64,000 bases of DNA, taken from contig JAGAOV010000003.1 in assembly GCA_017623515.1 (NCBI GenBank), forward strand, positions 1-64,000, given 5' to 3'. Below, piece by piece: positions 1 through 7,861 of this stretch. The notes below the pieces were generated by a model. That model searched no databases and was not told the DNA's origin. It saw only the letters and a program-made list of their open reading frames with translations. This DNA is from Ruminococcus sp. (GTDB lineage: Bacteria > Bacillota > Clostridia > Oscillospirales > Ruminococcaceae). A program made the position numbers and the translations under genes. The stretch's first letter is position 1, and each line of letters starts with the position of its first letter.

Positions 1-545
1 CCACTACTACCACTATAACTACTACACTGCTCATAACTACTACACCCGAACCCACCACTGAAAGTACAGCAACCAAGCCTATTACAACAACAACAACTGC
101 ACCAAATGCACCTATCATAATTCTCCCAATAGATGAATCAAAAATTTATGTCGGAAATACCGTTCAGCTTATCTACTACTCCGAAAACGACCTGCGCTGG
201 TTTACTGATAATGCGAACGTTGCCTCTATTGACCAGAACGGACTTATTACCATCACTGGCAGCGGCGAAGCTGCTGTTATTGCAATCGACAGTGCCGGAA
301 ACACCGCTGAGATAAAACTGAATGTCCCAGAACCTGTTCTTTATGGAGATGTAAACCTTGATGAAACCGTATCTCTCATAGATGTAATCTGTATCAGTAA
401 GTACAACGCAGGAGCAATGAACTTTAATGAATCACAAATAGAATGCGCTGATTGCTGCTCCGATGGAGTTATTAATGCATCAGATACAACCGCAATTCTG
501 AAATATGTTGTAGAATCAATAGAAAGCTTGCCTATTATATCATAA
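1..545 (+). CDS. Secreted dockerin protein, 3' end only
   Basis: The 5' part lies outside the window; the open frame runs from base 3 to the TAA at 543-545. In order it shows a Thr/Pro-rich linker, a bacterial Ig-like (Big2-type) segment with the pattern IYVGNTVQLIYY...WFTDNANVASIDQNGLITITGSG, and a C-terminal type I dockerin whose two Ca-binding repeats start at YGDVNLDETVSLIDV and CCSDGVINASDTTAIL. Dockerins dock secreted proteins onto cohesins of a cellulosome or amylosome. The catalytic module, if any, is not visible. A strong intrinsic terminator follows 14 bases downstream. The first calcium loop is ordinary; the second has Cys-Cys-Ser before the DG turn, so it may bind calcium weakly. 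Dockerin identity is confident; the function of the whole protein is unknown. Confidence 0.85.
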   Translation, partial: TTTTITTTLLITTTPEPTTESTATKPITTTTTAPNAPIIILPIDESKIYVGNTVQLIYYSENDLRWFTDNANVASIDQNGLITITGSGEAAVIAIDSAGNTAEIKLNVPEPVLYGDVNLDETVSLIDVICISKYNAGAMNFNESQIECADCCSDGVINASDTTAILKYVVESIESLPIIS

Positions 546-558
546 TGAATAGTATTAT

Positions 559-592
559 AGAGACTGCTGCTTGCTGCGGCAGTCTCTTTTTT
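559..592 (+). terminator. Intrinsic terminator of the dockerin gene
   Basis: A stem AGAGACTGC...GCAGTCTCT with a short loop is followed by a run of six T. It lies just after the stop at 545 and before the promoter of the ABC-F gene. Confidence 0.85.
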
Positions 593-611
593 CAGAATTC
601 ATGGAAATTCA

Positions 612-640
612 TTGCATTATTCTTCCCCATGTGGTATAAT
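612..640 (+). promoter_or_regulatory. Sigma-A promoter of abc-F/putP
   Basis: TTGCAT at 612-617 and TATAAT at 635-640 are separated by 17 bases. The start codon follows about 50 bases later. Confidence 0.8.
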
Positions 641-691
641 AATAAGGAATGTGCCTTTCGGCAATTTAATACCATAATGAAAGGAAATGCT

Positions 692-2293
692 ATGATCACA
701 GTTTCAAATGTAAGTCTGCAATTCGGCGGCGATACGCTGTTTAAGAATGTAGACCTCCAGTTCAACCCCGGTAACTGCTACGGCATTATCGGAGCAAACG
801 GCGCAGGAAAGTCAACCTTTCTCCGTATTCTCAACGGCGAACTGAAGCCAACTACAGGTGAGGTTACTATCCCGAAAAACCTGAGAATGAGCGTTCTCAA
901 GCAGGATCACTTTGCTTATGACCAGTATACCGTTCTGGATACAGTCATAATGGGCAATCAGCGTCTTTATGATGTAATGCAGCAGAAGGACGCACTCTAT
1001 GCAAAGGAGGACTTCTCCGAGGCGGACGGCGAAATAGCTGCGGAGCTTGAAGCAGAATTCGCTGAAATGGACGGCTGGGAAGCCGAATCCAACGTTTCAA
1101 AGCTGATACAGGGACTTGGACTTTCCGAGGATCTCCTCTACCAGCAGATGGCAGACCTCTCCGGTAACGAAAAGGTAAAAATACTCCTTGCACAGGCTCT
1201 CTTCGGCAATCCGGATATTATCCTCATGGACGAGCCTACTAACCATCTTGATATTGATGCTATCAGATGGCTTGAGGATTTCCTGTCTGAATACTTCGGT
1301 ACTGTTATCGTTGTATCTCATGACCGTCACTTCCTCAACAACGTCTGCACCCACACTGTTGACATCGACTACACAAAGATTAAAATGTACGTGGGTAACT
1401 ACGAATTCTGGTACGAATCAAGCCAGATGATGCAGAGACTTATCAAACAGCAGAATAAACGTGTGGAGGAAAAGATAAAGGAACTGAAATCCTTTATTGA
1501 ACGTTTCTCCGCAAACAAGTCAAAGTCCAGACAGGCTACTTCCAGAAGAAAGCTTCTGGATAACCTCGCAGTCGAGGAAATGCCGGCTTCAAGCAGACGT
1601 TATCCCTTTATCGGCTTCGATATGGACAGAGAACTGGGCAAGGATATTCTTCAGGTAACCGACCTCTGTAAAACTGTTGACGGCGTAAAGCTTCTTGATA
1701 ACGTGAGCTTTACACTGAGCAGAGACGACAAGGTTGCCTTTATCGGTGAAAGCGAACAGGCTATCACCATGCTCTTCAAGATCCTCATGGAAGAGGAGCA
1801 GCCGGATTCCGGCAGCTTCAAGTGGGGTATTTCCACTTCTACCTCATACTTTCCTGTAGATAATTCCGAATTCTTCAATGACTGCGACCTGTCTATTATC
1901 GACTGGATACGTCAGTATTCGGAGCATGACATTACAGATACCTTCCTACGTGGCTTCCTCGGAAGAATGCTCTTCTCCGGTGATGACGTTTTCAAGCCGG
2001 TTAAGGTGCTCTCCGGCGGCGAAAAGGTTCGCTGTATGTTCTCTCGTATGATGCTTTTCCATTCAAATGTACTGGTTCTGGACAGACCTACCAACCATCT
2101 TGATCTGGAAAGCATTACCGCAGTAAATAACGGTCTTGAAAGCTTCAAGGGTGTTGTGCTGCTGGCTTCACATGACCACGAGATAATGCAGACTGTTGCA
2201 AACCGCATTATCGAAATTACACCCACAGGCTGCCTTGACAGACAGGGCACATATGAGGAATTTCTTGAGTGGAAGAAAGAACAGGGAAAGTAA
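692..2293 (+). CDS. ABC-F family ATPase (YkpA/YbiT type)
   Basis: A 533-residue cytosolic protein with two ABC domains and no membrane segments, the size and layout of the YkpA/YbiT branch of ABC-F proteins, which act on the ribosome. The start at 692 is preceded by AAAGGAAATGCT and matches the family N-terminus (MITVSNVSLQFGG); the open frame extends further upstream but that is leader. Domain 1 has Walker A GANGAGKST (residues 34-42), signature LSGNEK and Walker B ILMDEPTNHLD. Domain 2 has a degenerate Walker A (FIGESEQAIT), a good signature LSGGEK and Walker B LVLDRPTNHLD, where the catalytic Glu is Arg. A degenerate second Walker A is, from memory, usual in YkpA; the Glu-to-Arg change is not. 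It is probably co-transcribed with putP, 29 bases downstream. Confidence 0.9.
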   Translation: MITVSNVSLQFGGDTLFKNVDLQFNPGNCYGIIGANGAGKSTFLRILNGELKPTTGEVTIPKNLRMSVLKQDHFAYDQYTVLDTVIMGNQRLYDVMQQKDALYAKEDFSEADGEIAAELEAEFAEMDGWEAESNVSKLIQGLGLSEDLLYQQMADLSGNEKVKILLAQALFGNPDIILMDEPTNHLDIDAIRWLEDFLSEYFGTVIVVSHDRHFLNNVCTHTVDIDYTKIKMYVGNYEFWYESSQMMQRLIKQQNKRVEEKIKELKSFIERFSANKSKSRQATSRRKLLDNLAVEEMPASSRRYPFIGFDMDRELGKDILQVTDLCKTVDGVKLLDNVSFTLSRDDKVAFIGESEQAITMLFKILMEEEQPDSGSFKWGISTSTSYFPVDNSEFFNDCDLSIIDWIRQYSEHDITDTFLRGFLGRMLFSGDDVFKPVKVLSGGEKVRCMFSRMMLFHSNVLVLDRPTNHLDLESITAVNNGLESFKGVVLLASHDHEIMQTVANRIIEITPTGCLDRQGTYEEFLEWKKEQGK

Positions 2294-2322
2294 TCCCCAA
2301 AAAATATAAAGGAGAAATCAGC

Positions 2323-3873
2323 ATGAACTCAAATGATCTTACCATGTTCATTACCATTGCTATCTATCTTGTTGCAATGGTAGTGATCGGCATCTGGTGT
2401 TCCAAGAAGAACAACAACGTAGGCGATTTCTATCTGGGCGGACGTAAACTTGGCCCTATCGTTACAGCAATGAGTGCGGAAGCTTCCGACATGAGCAGCT
2501 GGCTGCTTATGGGACTTCCGGGCGTTGCTCTCCTCTGCGGTACTGCGGAGGCAAGCTGGACTGCCATAGGTCTGGCTGTAGGTACATATGTAAACTGGCT
2601 CATTGTTGCAAAGAAATTGAGAACCTACACTCAGCACTGCAAGGCTATCACAATTCCGGATTTCTTTGAAAATCGTTACCGTGATAAGAGCCATGCTCTT
2701 CAGGGTATTTCAGCCCTTATCATTCTCATATTCTTCGTACCCTATACAGCCTCCGGCTTTGCAGCATGCGGAAAGCTTTTCAACTCTCTCTTTGACATTG
2801 ATTACCACGCTGCAATGATCATCAGTGCAATCGTAATCATTCTCTACACAAGTATCGGCGGTTTCCTTGCTGCAAGTACAACTGACCTTATCCAAAGTAT
2901 CGTTATGACTCTGGCTCTTATCATGATCGTTGTTTTTGGTATAAACACAGCCGGCGGATTCGATGCAGTCATGGATAATGCTAAGGAGCTTCCCGGCTAT
3001 CTGTCACTTTCCATGACTCACATCAGCGGTGAGGCTCAGCCCTATTCTCTGCTGACTATCGTATCCCTGATGGCATGGGGCCTTGGTTACTTCGGAATGC
3101 CCCATATCCTCCTGCGCTTCATGGCTATCGAGGACAGCAACAAGATAAAGACCTCTCGCCGTATTGCGTCTGTATGGGTAGTTATTTCCATGGCAATCGC
3201 AATATTCATCGGTCTGGTAGGCAATGCGCTTATGGCAAACGGTTCACTGGAAACTATGACAACAAGCGACCAGTCTGAGAGAGTTATTATCAGAATGTCA
3301 CAGATACTCAGTGAAAATGGTATCATTGCGGCAATATTTGCAGGTCTTATTCTTGCCGGCATTCTTGCCTGCACAATGTCCACAGCTGACTCACAGCTTC
3401 TGGCTGCATCCTCCAGCATGTCTGAAAACATCCTCAAGGGTACATTCAAAATGAAGCTTTCCGACAAGACCTCTATGATCGTAGCAAGAGCTATCCTTCT
3501 GGTAATTGCTGCTCTTGGCGTAGTTCTTGCATGGGATCAGTCAAGCTCCGTATTCAGAATCGTATCCTTCGCATGGGCAGGCTTCGGCGCAACCTTTGGA
3601 CCGGTAGTACTGGCAGCACTGTTCTGGAAACGTTCCAACAAGTGGGGCGCACTGTCCGGCATGGTTGCAGGCGGCGCAATGGTATTCATCTGGAAATATG
3701 TAATTGCTCCTAACTGTGCAGATTGGGGACTTGGATTCCTGAACGTATACGAGCTTCTGCCGGCATTTGTTGTAGCTGTTATTGTGAATGTAATTGTTTC
3801 ACTTCTCACAAAGGCTCCTGAGACTGAAATCACTGAGGAGTTTGAGGAAGTAAAGAAGCTTTGTAAGGCTTGA
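2323..3873 (+). CDS. putP: Sodium/proline symporter PutP
   Basis: A 516-residue sodium:solute symporter of the SSS family that imports L-proline with Na+ across the cytoplasmic membrane. About 13 hydrophobic segments are visible. The early segment AEASDMSSWLLMGLPG matches the PutP family signature around the Na+/proline site. The start at 2323 is chosen because AAGGAG lies 8 bases upstream and the next residues (MNSNDLTMFITIAIYL) begin the first membrane helix; a longer in-frame reading would overlap the preceding gene. It shares a transcript with the ABC-F gene and ends at an intrinsic terminator. Proline specificity is inferred from overall similarity. Confidence 0.9.
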   Translation: MNSNDLTMFITIAIYLVAMVVIGIWCSKKNNNVGDFYLGGRKLGPIVTAMSAEASDMSSWLLMGLPGVALLCGTAEASWTAIGLAVGTYVNWLIVAKKLRTYTQHCKAITIPDFFENRYRDKSHALQGISALIILIFFVPYTASGFAACGKLFNSLFDIDYHAAMIISAIVIILYTSIGGFLAASTTDLIQSIVMTLALIMIVVFGINTAGGFDAVMDNAKELPGYLSLSMTHISGEAQPYSLLTIVSLMAWGLGYFGMPHILLRFMAIEDSNKIKTSRRIASVWVVISMAIAIFIGLVGNALMANGSLETMTTSDQSERVIIRMSQILSENGIIAAIFAGLILAGILACTMSTADSQLLAASSSMSENILKGTFKMKLSDKTSMIVARAILLVIAALGVVLAWDQSSSVFRIVSFAWAGFGATFGPVVLAALFWKRSNKWGALSGMVAGGAMVFIWKYVIAPNCADWGLGFLNVYELLPAFVVAVIVNVIVSLLTKAPETEITEEFEEVKKLCKA

Positions 3874-3890
3874 TTTACGAATAAACATAA

Positions 3891-3927
3891 AAATCGGACT
3901 GTTTCATAATGAAGCAGTCCGATTTTC
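3891..3927 (+). terminator. Terminator after putP
   Basis: AAATCGGACTG and CAGTCCGATTT pair around a 13-base loop and are followed by TTTTCTGTATTTTC. The location right after the putP stop fits a terminator. Confidence 0.8.
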
Positions 3928-4002
3928 TGTATTTTCTTTCATATGTTTTGGGCAATTGCAGTTTATAGGAGAATGTTCTTGATGAATGTTATTATGTTAC
4001 GA

Positions 4003-4023
4003 CGGGCGAGCAATGCTCGCCCG
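4003..4023. repeat. Isolated GC-rich palindrome
   Basis: CGGGCGAGCAATGCTCGCCCG is a near-perfect palindrome in an otherwise AT-rich 170-base gap (3928-4096) between convergent genes. It could be a remnant of a dispersed repeat or a second terminator for the minus-strand ECF gene. No coding potential is seen in the gap. Confidence 0.5.
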
Positions 4024-4096
4024 CAGTCATACATTTATAAATACATAAACCACAATTTATTTCCCAAAATTTGTCACATAACCATTTTTTGCAACA

Positions 4097-4639
4097 TCAT
4101 AATTTCTGCCGTGAAGCGATCCTCAGAGCCTTGATTATGGGCGTGATAAGCAGTCCGCAGAAGAAATTGCTTATGCCATGTATGCAGTCAAATGGCAGAC
4201 CGGCGGCTATCCATGCGATCATACCCTCAAAGTTAAGACCGAATATAAGAGCCTGTGCCGGAGCGTACAGTGTTCCGTAGAGGAAACCGTGCGCCGAGCA
4301 GATGAGCATATAGGCAAGAGGAGCGATCTTTTTCGGCATGTTTTTCGGGAGGAGCATAGCCGCACCCCATAAAGGCAGCCATATGTAAAGGTAAGGCAGC
4401 CACCAGAGGTTGAAGCCGCCGAACATGCCTGTCAGAAATACGAATGTATACAGCGGATACAGAGCCTTTACCCTGTATACAGCGGTTATTGCAACGATGA
4501 ATACACCTATGAGGTGTATATTGGGCAGCATTTCCATTATCATTTTGGAGGCGTACATAAGTGCGCCCAGCATACCGAATATGGCTGTTTCTCTGATGTT
4601 CAGCTTCAATTTATTCTGCCTTGAATGAGTATTCTGCAC
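4097..4639 (-). CDS. ECF transporter S component, probably for cobalamin or a precursor
   Basis: A 180-residue membrane protein with five or six hydrophobic helices and an N-terminal segment ETAIFGMLGALMYASKMIMEMLPNIH typical of ECF S-components, the substrate-binding integral subunits of energy-coupling factor vitamin transporters. The gene lies directly downstream of a DUF4430 lipoprotein and a cobalamin riboswitch, which points to corrinoid uptake. No EcfA/EcfT genes are in the window, so it would share a genomic energising module. The longest reading starts at a GTG (4639) that overlaps the upstream gene by 29 bases. A TTG at 4609, one base after the upstream stop and preceded by AAGG, is an equally plausible start. 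Vitamin specificity rests on the riboswitch. Confidence 0.75.
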   Translation of the reverse strand: MQNTHSRQNKLKLNIRETAIFGMLGALMYASKMIMEMLPNIHLIGVFIVAITAVYRVKALYPLYTFVFLTGMFGGFNLWWLPYLYIWLPLWGAAMLLPKNMPKKIAPLAYMLICSAHGFLYGTLYAPAQALIFGLNFEGMIAWIAAGLPFDCIHGISNFFCGLLITPIIKALRIASRQKL

Positions 4640-5054
4640 CGGCTGTTATATCGGTTGAATCTACGCCTGCTGTGGCATATTCGCCGTCAGCGTAGAACGC
4701 CCAGTACTTGCCGTCGGTATCAAAGTCCAGAGTAATGCCGCCCACGGTCTTGACGTAGAGACCGTATTCGCTCTCATCGCCTGCAATGAGGTCAAGCTCC
4801 AGAAGAGCGTCGCCTACTACAGTCTTGTCAGTGTGGATCTCGTAGCCTGTTTCATTGCCTTCGGTATCCACTATTGTGAAAGTGAATTCTGTTTCGCCTG
4901 TGCCCAGTACTTCGTACTGAGAAGCGTCTGCTGCTGAAGAAATGCTTTCTTCAGGCTTTTCGCTGCATCCGGCAGCTGTAATGGGCATTGCCGCAATCAA
5001 TGCCATGCAAAGGATAAATGCAATCGGATTTCTTCTGTTTTGTTTTTTCTGCAT
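4611..5054 (-). CDS. DUF4430 lipoprotein, likely corrinoid-binding partner
   Basis: A 147-residue exported lipoprotein. A basic N-terminus, hydrophobic segment and lipobox ITAAGC give Cys30 as the probable lipidated residue. The mature part (about residues 45-147) fits the DUF4430 fold, which is related to the C-terminal beta domain of transcobalamin and intrinsic factor: TDKTVVGDALLEL..., GLYVKTVGGI and KYWAFYADGEYA are the usual conserved patches. It is the first gene after a cobalamin riboswitch and overlaps or abuts the ECF S-component. The inference is that it captures cobalamin or a precursor outside the membrane and hands it to the S-component. Family assignment is good; ligand is inferred. 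Confidence 0.8.
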   Translation of the reverse strand: MQKKQNRRNPIAFILCMALIAAMPITAAGCSEKPEESISSAADASQYEVLGTGETEFTFTIVDTEGNETGYEIHTDKTVVGDALLELDLIAGDESEYGLYVKTVGGITLDFDTDGKYWAFYADGEYATAGVDSTDITAGAEYSFKAE

Positions 5055-5084
5055 GATAAAAACTCCTATTATATTATTTGTCTC

Positions 5085-5285
5085 TCAGCAGGCACTCGCT
5101 GCATTTGTGTGAGACATTTCCTGTGCCGGTAAGTATTCCGACTCCGGTGCATATCTGACCGCCTTCTCAGGAAAATCCCAATGGTATTTCGGATATTGCG
5201 GTATCCTACAGGACAGATATTTTCCGCACCTTACGGCAACGTGCTTGTACAGGATTTACACCTGTTTCCATTCCGGCTATGCTAT
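5085..5285 (-). promoter_or_regulatory. Cobalamin riboswitch
   Basis: Read on the minus strand, the leader contains GAAACAGGTGTAAATCCTGT followed by ACAAGCACGTTGCCGTAAGG, the core of the B12 element. Further on GGTCAGATATGCACCGG is a variant B12 box (AGTCAGATAcctGCC). The element ends about 30 bases before the DUF4430 start codon, a position that could control translation or termination. The class assignment is by motif; ligand subtype is not resolved. The rest of 5286-5402 is AT-rich with nothing recognisable. Confidence 0.8.
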
Positions 5286-5402
5286 TATATCATATATCAG
5301 GTTAGATTGCAAGCCATGATATTAAAATTACAGTTGTTCTGCAATATCAGAAAAATGATCTTTTTCATATAATAAATTTTTATGTATTTTATAGGAGAAC
5401 AC

Positions 5403-5431
5403 TTGCACTCCTGTGAAAGATATGTTATAAT
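5403..5431 (+). promoter_or_regulatory. Sigma-A promoter of the aminotransferase gene
   Basis: TTGCAC at 5403-5408 and TATAAT at 5426-5431 with a 17-base spacer. Confidence 0.8.
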
Positions 5432-5473
5432 AAGGAACGGAAGTTTTCATTATCAGAAAATGAGAATAGCATG

Positions 5474-5504
5474 AAAGGAGTAGGATTTCCAAGGGAAATC
5501 CGAT
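5474..5504 (+). promoter_or_regulatory. Small hairpin between Shine-Dalgarno and start
   Basis: A strong Shine-Dalgarno AAAGGAG (5474-5480) is followed by a perfect 8-bp stem GGATTTCC / GGAAATCC (5483-5490, 5494-5501) with a three-base loop, then the GTG start at 5505. Unfolded, the spacing is 24 bases; with the stem formed it is about 5. A weaker AAGGGA inside the stem is the alternative ribosome site. Confidence 0.5.
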
Positions 5505-6788
5505 GTGGTTGAGATGAAGTTATCAGAAATGAACAAGGAAGCACTTGAACAGTTCCTCAATGACTGCAAGGCTGAATATGCAGGCTATCAGGCAGAGAAC
5601 CTGAAGCTTGATATGTCAAGAGGAAAGCCCTCACCTCAGCAGCTTGATCTGAGCATGGATCTTATGGACTGCCTGAAGCGTGATGATTATAAAGCGGAGA
5701 ATGGTCTGGACTGCCGTAACTACGGCGTACTGGACGGACTTCCGGAGGCAAAGGAATTCTTTGCACAGATGCTGGGCGTTGCTGCATCTGAAACAATTAT
5801 TTTCGGCAACTCAAGCCTTAACGCTATGTACTGGGCAATGTCCGTTGCAATGACCAATGGCGTTATGGGCGGCAAGCCTTGGGCACAGCAGGGCAAGATC
5901 AAGTTCCTGTGTCCTGTACCGGGCTATGATCGTCACTTTGCAATTACTGAATTTTTCGGCATTGAAATGATAAATATTCCTATGGATGACAACGGCCCTG
6001 ATATGGATATGATCGAGAAGCTTGTTGCTGAGGATGAAACTATCAAGGGTGTATGGTGTGTACCGATGTACTCAAATCCCGGCGGCGTAGTATACAGCGA
6101 CGAGGTCGTAAAGCGTTTTGCGGCACTGAAGCCAAAGGCTGCTGATTTCCGTATCTTCTGGGATAACGCTTATTGTGTGCATCATCTGGTTGACAATCCT
6201 CCTGTACAGGCAAACCTCCTTGCAGAAGCAAAGAAGGCTGGAAATGAGGACATTTGCTATATGTTTGCCTCCACTTCAAAAATCACATTCCCCGGCACAG
6301 GCGTATCACTGATGGCTGCAAGCGAGAATAACATGAAGAGCCTGAAGAAGTCTCTGGGCTTTGCAACTATCAGCTATGACAAGATAAACCAGCTCCGTCA
6401 CCTCCGTTTCTTCGGCGGCAAGTATGAGAACATGGTTGAGCACATGAAGAAGCACAAGGAGCTTATTGCACCTAAGTTTGCCATTGTAGAGAATACTCTG
6501 GAAAAGGAACTGGCAGAACTTGGCATTGCAAACTGGTCTGATCCTCTGGGCGGATACTTCATTTCCTTCAATCAGGAAGGCTGTGCAAAAAGAATCGTAT
6601 CCCTGTGTAAGGAAGCTGGCGTAGTGCTTACTGGTGCAGGTGCGTCTTTCCCGTATGGCATTGATCCTAAGGATGAAAACATCCGTCTGTCACCCACATT
6701 CCCAACTGAGGAAGAACTCCAGAAGGCAATGTATGTATTCGTATGCAGCGCAAAGCTTGCCGCTGCTGAAAAGATGCTTGCAGAGTAA
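5505..6788 (+). CDS. Aspartate-type aminotransferase (AspT family)
   Basis: A 427-residue PLP-dependent fold type I aminotransferase resembling the Corynebacterium AspT family (Asp_aminotransf), which transaminates aspartate and 2-oxoglutarate. Visible landmarks are MSRGKPSPQQLDLS near the N-terminus, GNSSLNAMYWAM in the cofactor region, MYSNPGGVVYSDEVV, the aspartate of IFWDNAYCVHHL that contacts PLP, and the Schiff-base lysine in STSKITFPGTG. The start is GTG at 5505 or the in-frame ATG three codons on. It is a single-gene unit with its own promoter and a strong terminator. Aspartate as substrate is family inference. Confidence 0.9.
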   Translation: MVEMKLSEMNKEALEQFLNDCKAEYAGYQAENLKLDMSRGKPSPQQLDLSMDLMDCLKRDDYKAENGLDCRNYGVLDGLPEAKEFFAQMLGVAASETIIFGNSSLNAMYWAMSVAMTNGVMGGKPWAQQGKIKFLCPVPGYDRHFAITEFFGIEMINIPMDDNGPDMDMIEKLVAEDETIKGVWCVPMYSNPGGVVYSDEVVKRFAALKPKAADFRIFWDNAYCVHHLVDNPPVQANLLAEAKKAGNEDICYMFASTSKITFPGTGVSLMAASENNMKSLKKSLGFATISYDKINQLRHLRFFGGKYENMVEHMKKHKELIAPKFAIVENTLEKELAELGIANWSDPLGGYFISFNQEGCAKRIVSLCKEAGVVLTGAGASFPYGIDPKDENIRLSPTFPTEEELQKAMYVFVCSAKLAAAEKMLAE

Positions 6789-6800
6789 ATGGAATATAAG

Positions 6801-6834
6801 AGGGCAGCTGTATCTTATGCAGCTGCCCTTTTTG
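6801..6834 (+). terminator. Terminator after the aminotransferase
   Basis: AGGGCAGCTG and CAGCTGCCCT pair with a 9-base loop and are followed by TTTTT. The convergent deacetylase gene ends at 6847. Confidence 0.85.
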
Positions 6835-6846
6835 CGTTATCAGTTA

Positions 6847-7587
6847 CTATACAATATAACCCATACCTCTGAACGAATCAATTACGTCACCGAGAATTTC
6901 AGCGTTTGTCTGAGAAACAGAATGGAGCAGAAGAATCTCACCGCCGTGTGCGCTTTTTGTCAGTCCCTCAAGTGCCGCTGCTGGCTCAGGCTGTGAATCT
7001 GTCTGCCAGTCAACATAAGCATAGCTCCAGAAAAGAGTCTTATAACCCAGTGACTGTACTGTTTTCAGGCTTTCCTCCGAATATTCTCCGCATGGACAAC
7101 GGAAATACTGCATATCGTATCCGTATACATCCAGTACATATTCATGAAGAGAGCTTATCTCATGCCTTGCCTCTTGCTCATTAAGCTCCGGCAGGCTTGC
7201 ATGAGTCATACCGTGATTGCCAAGAACATGTCCCTCGTCAATCATTCTCTTCACAAGCTCCGTTTCCTTTTTTGCATAATCACCTGTCAGAAAAAATATA
7301 GCCGTTACGTCTTTTTCTTTAAGTGTGTCAAGTATATCCGCTGTATAGCCGTTCTCATATCCCTGATCAAAGGTGATAATGATTCTGCTTTCGTCGTTTG
7401 TTAATGCATAAGCGTCATACTTTCCAAACTCTTCGTCAAACATCACCGCACCGCTGGGACGGTTTTCACTGTCCACTGATGTCCCTTGTCCATAGCCGAT
7501 TGCAGAAACACATTCATTTACTGTCTGTGTCAGCAGAATTATTGAGGCTGTGACTGCTGCGGCTTTAAATCTGCGTCTCTTTGTCAT
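6847..7587 (-). CDS. Polysaccharide deacetylase, PdaA-like
   Basis: A 246-residue NodB-fold deacetylase with an N-terminal membrane anchor or signal (MTKRRRFKAAAVTASIILLTQ). The start at 7587 is preferred over a longer reading because AGGAG lies 10 bases upstream. The metal-binding motifs are TFDQGYENGYT (first Asp) and GNHGMTHAS (HxxxH); RCPCGEYS and ILLLHSV complete the catalytic core. The pattern FDxGYENGYT is characteristic of PdaA, which deacetylates N-acetylmuramic acid on the way to muramic delta-lactam in the spore cortex. That fits the presence of dipicolinate synthase genes nearby, but a vegetative peptidoglycan deacetylase cannot be excluded. No clear promoter was seen. Confidence 0.8.
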   Translation of the reverse strand: MTKRRRFKAAAVTASIILLTQTVNECVSAIGYGQGTSVDSENRPSGAVMFDEEFGKYDAYALTNDESRIIITFDQGYENGYTADILDTLKEKDVTAIFFLTGDYAKKETELVKRMIDEGHVLGNHGMTHASLPELNEQEARHEISSLHEYVLDVYGYDMQYFRCPCGEYSEESLKTVQSLGYKTLFWSYAYVDWQTDSQPEPAAALEGLTKSAHGGEILLLHSVSQTNAEILGDVIDSFRGMGYIV

Positions 7588-7694
7588 ATCTCTGCTGCTC
7601 CTGTCTGCGGATTCCTCCGCAGTAACAGTTTGTGCGAAAGACGGAACATAATGCATGGAAAAAACAGGTTATTTTTTTGATGCATTGTAATTAA

Positions 7695-7728
7695 TTAAAA
7701 AACGAACCGCCTGAGCGATTCGTTTCTT
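7695..7728 (-). terminator. Terminator of the minus-strand ROK gene
   Basis: On the minus strand AACGAATCGC...GCGGTTCGTT forms a stem followed by TTTTTTAATT. It lies beyond the MITE copy that follows the regulator gene. Confidence 0.7.
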
Positions 7729-7731
7729 TAT

Positions 7732-7850
7732 GGCAATACCGGATAAAGCCTGTGCGTCAGATGCGCAGTCAGATTTTTTGTGATATATGACGGAAAATAT
7801 GCAAGCAGATGACGTGCAGAACCGTCAGGCGGGCTTTGTGCAGTGTTGCC
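7732..7850. mobile_element. MITE, copy 1 (119 bp)
   Basis: The ends GGCAATACCGGATAAAGCC and, inverted, GGCAACACTGCACAAAGCC are imperfect terminal inverted repeats. The element is flanked by TTAT on both sides (7728-7731 and 7851-7854), a 4-bp target duplication. Related copies are at 21823 and 36648. It has no coding capacity. Confidence 0.75.
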
Positions 7851-7861
7851 TTATGTATTAT

